From positions 1-64,000 of the forward strand of contig JALONL010000017.1 of the NCBI GenBank assembly GCA_025454955.1: DNA of 64,000 nt. The letters are read 5' to 3'. The stretch comes from Bacteroidia bacterium (lineage in GTDB: Bacteria > Bacteroidota > Bacteroidia > Palsa-965). Of the stretch, positions 57,635 through 64,000 are shown piece after piece. The translations under genes were made by a program, and so were the position numbers. Each line of letters opens with the position of its first letter. The stretch's first letter is position 1. The notes under the pieces were generated by a model. The model was not told the DNA's origin. It searched no databases and was given only the letters and a program-made list of their open reading frames with translations.

Positions 57635-58507
57635 TTATTTCCATTGTGCAGCCAGCAACGTATTTTGCAACAAGCCAGTAATAGTCATCGGCCCTACTCC
57701 GCCAGGTACGGGTGTAATCCAACTGCATTTGGGAGCCACATTTACAAAATCCACATCGCCGTGCAGGCGGAAACCGCTTTTGGTTTCGGGGGCGGCTACG
57801 CGGGTGGTGCCTACGTCAATTACCACGGCTCCTTCTTTTACCATATCGGCTTTGAGGAAATGCGGAATGCCTAAGGCGGCTACTATAATGTCGGCGGTGC
57901 GGGTAATTTCGGCGAGGTTTTGTGTGCGGCTGTGGCAGAGTGTAACGGTGCAGTTGCCCGGCTCGGCATTGCGCGCCAGCAGCATACTCACAGGCGAACC
58001 CACAATGTGGCTGCGGCCAATTACCACACAGTGTTTGCCGGTGGTTTTAATCTGGCAGCGTTCCAGCAACTGAAGTATGCCGTAGGGCGTGGCGGGCAGA
58101 AAACAGGGCAGGTTTAGCGCCATGCGTCCCACGTTTACGGGGTGAAAGCCGTCCACATCCTTGCGCGGGTCTATGGCTTCAATCACCTTCTGCGCGTCGA
58201 TGTGTTTGGGCAGGGGCAACTGTACAATGAAGCCGTCTATTTCGGCATTTTCGTTGAGGCGCTGTACCTGTTCGAGCAGTGCGGCTTCAGTTACGGTGTC
58301 TTCGAGGCGGATGAGTGTGGAACGGTAACCAATGCGCTCGCAGGCAGCCACTTTGGCATTTACATATGTTACACTGCCCCCGTCGTTGCCCACGAGCACG
58401 GCAGCCAGGTGCGGACGGTGCTTACCGGCAGCCACGCGGCGTTGTACTTCGAGGGCAAGTTCGTGTTGAATGGTAAGGGCAATGTGTTTGCCATCTATAA
58501 GTTGCAT
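57635..58507 (-). CDS. folD: Bifunctional methylenetetrahydrofolate dehydrogenase/cyclohydrolase
   Basis: A 290-residue FolD that interconverts methylene-, methenyl- and formyl-tetrahydrofolate. [17 protein letters not shown] at 58507 is the start. Key parts: [19 protein letters not shown] with the catalytic Lys, [51 protein letters not shown] (NADP-binding loop) and the end [20 protein letters not shown]. Complete. Confidence 0.95.
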   Translation of the reverse strand: MQLIDGKHIALTIQHELALEVQRRVAAGKHRPHLAAVLVGNDGGSVTYVNAKVAACERIGYRSTLIRLEDTVTEAALLEQVQRLNENAEIDGFIVQLPLPKHIDAQKVIEAIDPRKDVDGFHPVNVGRMALNLPCFLPATPYGILQLLERCQIKTTGKHCVVIGRSHIVGSPVSMLLARNAEPGNCTVTLCHSRTQNLAEITRTADIIVAALGIPHFLKADMVKEGAVVIDVGTTRVAAPETKSGFRLHGDVDFVNVAPKCSWITPVPGGVGPMTITGLLQNTLLAAQWK

Positions 58508-58694
58508 ACAGCGTAAATAGTGGTGATTGGGCTTCAAAGATCAGTTTTTCCGGGCAATGAAGGGCATAGCGGGTACGCGAGTTTTACCTATTTTCCAACA
58601 GTTTGTTCAATTAAATCAGTGTTAAGAAACACTATTTGTAAACAAAACACCCCCATAAGGAGTTTACTTTGCAAAATAATTACCCGTACCACTC

Positions 58695-59504
58695 ATGGAT
58701 TTACCCGATTTCAGTTCTTCAGGCGTTTGGATAAGCCTGCTCACCCTCACTTTTCTGGAAATTGTTCTTGGTGTGGACAACATCATTTTCATTTCCATTG
58801 TAACCGACAAACTCCCCCAACACCAGCAACGCCGCGCCCGCAACCTGGGTCTTACGCTTGCGCTGGTTATGCGGGTAATGCTGCTTTTTGCCATTACATG
58901 GATGCTTCAGTTGAAAGAGCCGGTGCTTAAGCTTTCGTTTATGGAAGAACCAAACTCGCCAGGCACACCATTGGGCATTAGCTGGAAAGATATTATTCTT
59001 ATTGTGGGCGGATTGTTCCTGCTGGCCAAAAGCACACTCGAAATTCACCGCAAACTCGAAAAGTCGAAAGCGCATGGAGCGCAAAGTAAGTATGCCACTT
59101 TTACGGCCGTACTCGTTCAGGTAGTGCTGGTGGATATGGTGTTTAGTGTGGACAGTATTCTCACCGCCATCGGTCTGGTTGAAAATGTGCTTATAATGAT
59201 TATTGCCGTAGTGGCCAGCATGGGTGTAATGCTGGCGTTTGCAGGAGCCATCACGCGTTTCATCAACCGCCATCCGGCCATGCAGATTCTGGCACTGGCG
59301 TTTCTGGTGGCCATCGGGCTGGTGCTTATTGCCAACGGCTTCCACCAGAATTTCAACAAGGGATATATCTACAGCGGTATGGCCTTTGCGCTGGTGGTGG
59401 AGATGATTAATATACGGATGCGGAAAAACCGTGAGTCAGTAGAGCTGAATACGCAGGGGGTGAATGTGGAGGAAGAGGTGAATGAGATGATGGGCAAGAA
59501 GTAA
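58695..59504 (+). CDS. TerC family integral membrane protein
   Basis: A 269-residue protein with seven to eight helices. The two TerC half motifs are FLEIVLGVDNIIFISIV (residues about 17-33) and VLVDMVFSVDSILTAIGLVE (about 145), both holding the acidic residues thought to bind metal. TerC proteins export manganese or help metal loading of exported proteins. Soluble tail ends EEEVNEMMGKK. The stop is followed within about ten bases by an extragenic repeat block. Confidence 0.93.
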   Translation: MDLPDFSSSGVWISLLTLTFLEIVLGVDNIIFISIVTDKLPQHQQRRARNLGLTLALVMRVMLLFAITWMLQLKEPVLKLSFMEEPNSPGTPLGISWKDIILIVGGLFLLAKSTLEIHRKLEKSKAHGAQSKYATFTAVLVQVVLVDMVFSVDSILTAIGLVENVLIMIIAVVASMGVMLAFAGAITRFINRHPAMQILALAFLVAIGLVLIANGFHQNFNKGYIYSGMAFALVVEMINIRMRKNRESVELNTQGVNVEEEVNEMMGKK

Positions 59505-59509
59505 TTCCT

Positions 59510-59560
59510 CGGCTCCGCTCGGAATGACTTCGGGTTTGGGTGCTTTGGTTTTTTGTTTAT
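59510..59560. repeat. First copy of the GGCTCCGCTCGGAATGACTTCGGG repeat unit
   Basis: CTCGGCTCCGCTCGGAATGA plus CTTCGGGTTTGGGTGCTTTG. The same unit opens each of the two 215-bp repeats that follow. Confidence 0.7.
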
Positions 59561-59972
59561 CAGATTCGCAGTCATTCCTCGGCTCCGCTCGGAATGACTT
59601 CGGGTTTGGGTGCTTTGCTTTGTCTGTTTTGTGTTGGCTTTGACGGCGTTAATTGACTGTTGAAGCATTAACGCCTCTGTACCGTGCAGTATGACTTTGC
59701 TATGTACGGAGCGGCTTCAACTTTTATTCCGGGATTTTGTTTACGCTGAATGACATGTTTACATGTCATTCCATACAGATTCGCAGTCATTCCTCGGCTC
59801 CGCTCGGAATGACTGCGGGTTTGGGTGTTTTGGTTTGTTTGTTTTGCGTTGGCTTTGACGGCGTTAATTGACTGTTGAAGCATTAACGCCTCTGTACCGT
59901 GCAGTATGACCTTGCTATGCACGGAACGGCTTCAACTTCTATTTCTGGATTTTGTTTACGCTGAATGACATG
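59561..59972. repeat. 215-bp tandem direct repeat, two copies
   Basis: Copy 1 is 59561-59757, copy 2 is 59776-59972; start and end landmarks (CAGATTCGCAGTCATTCC; CTGAATGACATG) are both 215 bp apart. Each holds two hairpins: GGCGTTAAT/ATTAACGCC (59645-59675 in copy 1) and CCGTGCA paired with TGTACGG (copy 1) or TGCACGG (copy 2). The second is a compensated wobble change. No gene is supported here. Confidence 0.85.
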
Positions 59973-59977
59973 TAAAC

Positions 59978-60271
59978 ATGTCATTCCGAGCGGAGCCGTA
60001 GTCGCGCAGGTCATTCAGAGCGGAGCCGAAGTCGCGCAGGTCATTCCGAGCGGAGCCGTAGTCGCGCAGGTCATTCCGAGCGGAGCCGTAGTCGCGCAGG
60101 TCATTCAGAGCGGAGCCGAAGTCGCGCAGGTCATTCCGAGCGGAGCCGAAGTCGCGCAGGTCATTTCCGAGCGGAGCCGTAGTCGCGCAGGTCATTCCGA
60201 GCGGAGCCGAAGTCGCGCAGTCATTCATAGCAGAGCCGAAGTCGCGCAGGTCATTCCGAGCGGAGCCGAGG
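59978..60271. repeat. 30-bp tandem repeat array (nine to ten copies) abutting ffh
   Basis: Units of type GTCATTCCGAGCGGAGCCGT/A plus AGTCGCGCAG, 30-bp period with alternating CCGAG/CAGAG and GTA/GAA variants; one unit has an added T, one lacks a G. The last unit, ending GCCGAGGAATC, stops at the ffh stop codon. Open frames through the array are artefacts of its period. Confidence 0.9.
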
Positions 60272-60273
60272 AA

Positions 60274-61608
60274 TCACCTGCGCATCTTAGGCATATTCCG
60301 CATCATCTTCGCCATCTGTCCTTTATCGCTCATCATGCGCATCATCTTACGTGTGTCTTCAAACTGCTTGATGAGACGATTTACTTCCTGAATGCTTGTG
60401 CCGCTTCCTTTGGCAATGCGCTGACGGCGGTTTCCGTTGAGAATTTCGGGGTGTTCGCGCTCGTCGGGGGTCATCGACTGGATAATGGCTTCGATGCTTT
60501 TGAAGGCGTTATCGTCGATGTCCACATCTTTCAGTGCTTTGCCAACGCCCGGAATCATGCCCATGAGATCTTTGATGTTGCCCATCTTTTTGATCTGCTG
60601 CAATTGTCCGAGGAAGTCGTTGAAGCTGAATTTGTTTTTGGCAATGCGTTCCTGGAGGCGTTTGGCTTCCTGCGCGTCGAACTGTTCCTGGGCGCGCTCT
60701 ACGAGGGTTACCACGTCGCCCATGCCGAGGATACGGTCGGCCATACGCTCGGGGTAGAACACGTCGAGGGCTTCCATCTTTTCGCCGGTGCCCACAAACT
60801 TGATGGGCTTGTTTACGACAGATTTGATGGAAAGCGCCGCACCGCCGCGGGTATCGCCGTCGAGCTTGGTAAGAATTACACCGTCGAAATCGAGGCGGTC
60901 GTTAAATGCTTTGGCTGTATTTACGGCATCCTGACCGGTCATTGAATCGACCACAAACAGGATTTCGTGGGGCTGCACGGCGGCTTTTACGGCGGCAATT
61001 TCGTTCATCATTGCCTCGTCAACCGCCAAACGGCCGGCGGTGTCGATGATGACTACCGAGTGATTGTTTTTCTTTGCGTGTTCGATACCGCGTTTGGCAA
61101 TGGCCACGGGATCTTTCACATCGGGCTCGGCGTACACTTCCACGCCAATCTGCTCGCCAAGCACTTTAAGCTGGTCGATGGCCGCAGGGCGGTACACGTC
61201 GCCGGCCACGAGCAGCGGATTTTTGCCGCGTTTGGTTTTGAGCCAGTTGGCCAATTTGCCCGAGAAAGTGGTTTTACCCGAGCCCTGCAAACCCGACATG
61301 AGAATAACCGTGGGACTTCCCCCCAGCTTGATGTCGGTTTTCTCGCCGCCCATCAGGTTCTTCAGCTCATCGTGGGTAATTTTAATGAGCAACTGCCCCG
61401 GCGACACCGCCGAAAGCACGTTCAAACCCATGGCTTTTTGCTTTACCTCGTCGGTAAATTTTTTGGCCACCGGGTAGCTTACGTCGGCATCCAGAAGGGC
61501 TTTGCGCACTTCCTTGAGGGTTTCGGCCACGTTAATTTCGGTGATTTTACCGTCGCCTTTAAGTACTTTAAACGCTCTTTCGAGCTTATCGGAGAGATTT
61601 TCAAACAT
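60274..61608 (-). CDS. ffh: Signal recognition particle GTPase Ffh
   Basis: A 444-residue Ffh, which binds signal sequences with 4.5S RNA and hands ribosomes to FtsY. N domain starts MFENLSDKLERAFKVLKGDG; the G domain has LMSGLQGSGKTTFSGKLANW (G1), DTAGRLAVDEAMM (G3), TKLDGDTRGGAALSI (G4) and KFVGTGEKMEAL; the M domain ends with Met-rich helices (KMMRMMSDKGQMAKMMRNMP). A TACCTTTG box lies upstream. The 3' end touches the 30-bp array. Confidence 0.96.
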   Translation of the reverse strand: MFENLSDKLERAFKVLKGDGKITEINVAETLKEVRKALLDADVSYPVAKKFTDEVKQKAMGLNVLSAVSPGQLLIKITHDELKNLMGGEKTDIKLGGSPTVILMSGLQGSGKTTFSGKLANWLKTKRGKNPLLVAGDVYRPAAIDQLKVLGEQIGVEVYAEPDVKDPVAIAKRGIEHAKKNNHSVVIIDTAGRLAVDEAMMNEIAAVKAAVQPHEILFVVDSMTGQDAVNTAKAFNDRLDFDGVILTKLDGDTRGGAALSIKSVVNKPIKFVGTGEKMEALDVFYPERMADRILGMGDVVTLVERAQEQFDAQEAKRLQERIAKNKFSFNDFLGQLQQIKKMGNIKDLMGMIPGVGKALKDVDIDDNAFKSIEAIIQSMTPDEREHPEILNGNRRQRIAKGSGTSIQEVNRLIKQFEDTRKMMRMMSDKGQMAKMMRNMPKMRR

Positions 61609-61634
61609 GAGCTTGCGTCAATTCAGAAGGAGTG

Positions 61635-61642
61635 CAAAGGTA
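61635..61642 (-). promoter_or_regulatory. Putative -7 box TACCTTTG for ffh
   Basis: Minus-strand TACCTTTG, 26 bases before the ffh ATG at 61608. Confidence 0.45.
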
Positions 61643-61735
61643 AGAAACGGCTTTGGTTTTGGAAACTGATGTCTATTATACAAAAAAGCAGCGTCCAGTT
61701 ACCAAAAGCCTGTAATGAGGGGCGGTAAAAACCGT

Positions 61736-61743
61736 TATTTTTG
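61736..61743 (+). promoter_or_regulatory. Putative -7 box TATTTTTG
   Basis: TATTTTTG matches TAnnTTTG and is 49 bases before the ATG at 61793. No clear -33 TTG is seen. Confidence 0.35.
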
Positions 61744-61792
61744 TACAATGCGCTGTTCACCCCGTAAAGCGCCCGTTTTTATTCCTCACTTT

Positions 61793-63463
61793 ATGAAGTT
61801 TTTCAATTTCACCACATCCCTCTTTTCCCTCACGGCTGCGGCTTTGTTAACGGTTTCGGCCGGTATGCATGTACATGCACAGAATGCGCCCCTGCCCGCT
61901 CCTACCGAAAAAGTGGTTATTACCAACGGCCCCGAAGTGGAAGCCCGCCGTTCGAGCCTTAACAATATGGCTGGTTTCGACGAAAGCGGCTATTACATTG
62001 TGCGCCGCCAGAAAAAATCGCTTTTTCTCGAACGCCTGGGCAAGAACATGGAAATTACACAATCGGTAAAAATTGTACCGAAGGTGAATTACCAGAATAT
62101 GAAAGCCACATTCAGCCAGTGTCGTATGTTTAACGGGCGGCTGTATATGTTCTGGGTGGCTTCCGATTTGCGCAGCTACTCTATCATCAATCTTGTTCAG
62201 GAAGTGGACACGAAAAGCCTGATTGCCATTGGCGGTCTGCGCGAACTGAACCGGATTACCTTCCCTGGCCGCCGCTCCATGAACCGCGCACTGGCTTATG
62301 GCGGTGTTTCGTCGGTGGTGGAGTCGGAAGACCAGACCAAAATTCTGCTCACCCGCCCCGAAGAACGCGAAGAAGACGATGCTCCCACGAGTAACGAAAA
62401 AATAATTGCCGAGGTGTTCGACGACCAGATGAACAAACTCTGGGAAAAAACAATTGTCATTCCCCGCCCCCGCAACCAGTTTAACGTGCAGAGCATCCGC
62501 ATCGAAAACGACGGCACACTGTACATTCGCGGAGCCGAGTATCAGGAGCGCGCCGAAGCCCGCTCCTCGCGCCGCTCGGGCAAACCCGACTATCTCTACT
62601 ACATCTACCGCATTACCGACAATGGCGGTACGATGAAAGAATTTCCGGTGGCGCTCGAAGGTAAGTTTGTGACCGACGTAATGGCCACCACCACCCTCAA
62701 CGGCGATATTGTGCTTACCGGCTTTTACTCCGAACGGGGCACATACAGCATAAAAGGCGTGTTTTATCAGCGCGTCAGCGGCAGCACCGAAGAAATACTG
62801 GCCAGCAAAATGACCGAGTTCGACAAAGCATTCATTACCCAATATGCCACCGAACGCGAAGTACGCCGCATGGAAAAACGCGAACGCCGCGGCGAACAGC
62901 CGGAACTTTTTGAGTTCGACATGGACAATTTCGTACTCAGGGCCGATGGCGGGGGCACATTAATTGCCGAGCAGTATTACATGTATGTGGAAACCGTAAC
63001 CACACCCAGTGGAAACGGACAAACCACCACCCGCTACATTTACCACTACATTTATAACGACATTCTGGTACTCAATTTCAGTGCCGACGGCACATTGGTG
63101 TGGAAATGCAAAATTCCCAAACGCCAGCACACCACCAACGACGGCGGCTATTATTCATCGTATGCACTCATGATTCAGGGCGACCGTTTGTTTTTCATCT
63201 ACAACGACAACCCTAAAAATTTAACACTTCAGGAAAACGAAGCTCCGGCCGATTTCAGCCGCAACCGCCGCGAACTTTCAGTGGTACTGGCCGAAGTGGA
63301 TGCCGGCGGAAACCTTACCCGCGAACTCCTTCTTTCGACCGAGCGTGGTGATGTAATTGTACGCCCCAAGGTATGCGAGCAAAGCGGCCCCGATGAAATG
63401 CTGCTTTACAGCGAAAAAACAACCGTATTTCAGTTCAGCAAAGTAATATTCAAAACACAATGA
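61793..63463 (+). CDS. Secreted hypothetical protein
   Basis: A 556-residue protein with a signal peptide (FSLTAAALLTVSAGMHVHAQ, cut after HAQ); ATG 61793 chosen for this. The mature part has repeated short strand blocks (GRLYMFWVASDLRSYSIINL, KIIAEVFDDQMNKLWEKTIV, GTLVWKCKIPKRQHTTNDGG), suggesting a beta-propeller-like fold. No family recognised. Its stop overlaps the next gene's ATG (ATGA), so the two are coupled. Confidence 0.75.
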   Translation: MKFFNFTTSLFSLTAAALLTVSAGMHVHAQNAPLPAPTEKVVITNGPEVEARRSSLNNMAGFDESGYYIVRRQKKSLFLERLGKNMEITQSVKIVPKVNYQNMKATFSQCRMFNGRLYMFWVASDLRSYSIINLVQEVDTKSLIAIGGLRELNRITFPGRRSMNRALAYGGVSSVVESEDQTKILLTRPEEREEDDAPTSNEKIIAEVFDDQMNKLWEKTIVIPRPRNQFNVQSIRIENDGTLYIRGAEYQERAEARSSRRSGKPDYLYYIYRITDNGGTMKEFPVALEGKFVTDVMATTTLNGDIVLTGFYSERGTYSIKGVFYQRVSGSTEEILASKMTEFDKAFITQYATEREVRRMEKRERRGEQPELFEFDMDNFVLRADGGGTLIAEQYYMYVETVTTPSGNGQTTTRYIYHYIYNDILVLNFSADGTLVWKCKIPKRQHTTNDGGYYSSYALMIQGDRLFFIYNDNPKNLTLQENEAPADFSRNRRELSVVLAEVDAGGNLTRELLLSTERGDVIVRPKVCEQSGPDEMLLYSEKTTVFQFSKVIFKTQ

Positions 63464-64000
63464 GGAAACTGCTCTTTACCGGATGCTGGCTGCTGCTGCT
63501 GTTTGTTCCGCAGGTCATTTCGGCGCAGTTTATTACCGTGGGTGTATCGCCCGGTTTGGGCATTGCCAATTACCGCCGCTACACCGCTGCACAAAGGGCC
63601 GAACTTCCCGACAGGTTTTATCCGGGTATTGCCATTGAAGGAAATTATATTTTGCAGGGATTTCCGTTTCCTGTTTCGGGCTACAACAGTTTCGGAATCG
63701 GGTTGTATTCGGTGGGGCAGGATTCGTTTAATTTGCAGGATGGTCTGGGTACGGGAGGAATTCGCCGTATGCACATACGCGATTATCAGATGCGTTATGG
63801 CTACGAACTTCCGGCAGAAAACGAATTCTTTACCGCCTGGTTGGGCTGGAGCATGGGGCTTCGCACAGGTCGGAGCAAAATTCTTGAAGCCTGGAACAAT
63901 CTGGGGCCGGTGGCTCCCGAGTCGATTACCACCAACCTGAAAGAGCGTTCGTTTACGCTTGGCGGGCTGGCCGGGGCCATGTACGAATTTGAACACTTTT
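63460..64000 (+). CDS. Secreted outer membrane barrel-like protein, 3' partial
   Basis: The ATG at 63460 overlaps the stop of the preceding gene and the frame stays open to the end of the window (180 codons visible). A signal peptide is clear (WLLLLFVPQVISAQ, cut after SAQ). The mature start FITVGVSPGLGIANYRRY and later AWLGWSMGLRTGRSKI and FTLGGLAGAMYEFEHF read like strands of an outer membrane barrel. No family recognised; the C-terminus is beyond the window. Confidence 0.75.
   Translation, partial: MRKLLFTGCWLLLLFVPQVISAQFITVGVSPGLGIANYRRYTAAQRAELPDRFYPGIAIEGNYILQGFPFPVSGYNSFGIGLYSVGQDSFNLQDGLGTGGIRRMHIRDYQMRYGYELPAENEFFTAWLGWSMGLRTGRSKILEAWNNLGPVAPESITTNLKERSFTLGGLAGAMYEFEHF

Noticed and set aside
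59978..60271. Possible CRISPR array
   Set aside because: The 30-bp units follow each other directly without spacers and no cas genes are present.
59965..60945. Long plus-strand frame of 326 codons across the 30-bp array and ffh
   Set aside because: Its first third is the translation of the 30-bp repeat (period divisible by three) and the rest is antisense to ffh.

Overview
The window looks like chromosomal DNA of a Bacteroidetes (Bacteroidota) bacterium. Signs are RHS proteins with the YSAFGAPLAGRTFSS core end, a short primary sigma factor of about 287 residues, promoters of the TAnnTTTG type (one with a matching upstream TTG in front of that sigma gene), a long GAPDH and a long IspH, a DUF2490 protein, a MoxR-vWA-beta-propeller operon, and the near absence of Shine-Dalgarno sites. 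No rRNA, tRNA or CRISPR array was seen.

Bases 1-15000 are accessory. The window opens inside an RHS gene whose AT-rich C-terminal tip and small downstream gene look like a toxin/immunity pair. About 10 kb of C-rich, G-poor plus-strand DNA follows, carrying what looks like a mobile module: an XRE repressor, a divergent AAA+ ATPase, two tandem tyrosine recombinases, twin DUF2188 genes each with its own copy of one terminator, small hypothetical genes and a conserved Bacteroidetes protein of unknown role. Extragenic repeats of the types CCCTGAGCCTGTCGAAGGGG and CCGAGCGGAGCCGAGGGA fill nearly every gap, and one block of four 33-nt units is read in frame inside the second recombinase. The module is followed by an orphan RHS tip, split by an in-frame TAG, with a YwqK-like candidate immunity gene.

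Bases 15000-64000 are mostly housekeeping and conserved genes: patatin, a carbonic anhydrase-like lipoprotein lacking one zinc ligand, phosphohexomutase, the five-gene MoxR-vWA-beta-propeller operon (27367 down to 18472), an AlkD-like protein with a radical SAM protein, MltG, a seven-haem cytochrome, DUF2490, GNAT, DapF, an HtrA protease, the primary sigma factor, GAPDH, IspH, a PPDK-N-like membrane protein, a DEAD-box helicase, cytidylate kinase, an AhpD-like protein, a hotdog thioesterase, FolD, TerC and Ffh. A repeat block (a 215-bp tandem duplication and a 30-bp array) lies between TerC and Ffh.

The points most worth following are the XRE/AAA+/double-recombinase module, the beta-propeller ternary operon with its degenerate vWA, the nonsense-split orphan RHS tip, and a 123-nt set of concentric inverted repeats that begins four bases after the sigma factor stop codon. 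All homology statements come from reading motifs by eye; no database search was run.
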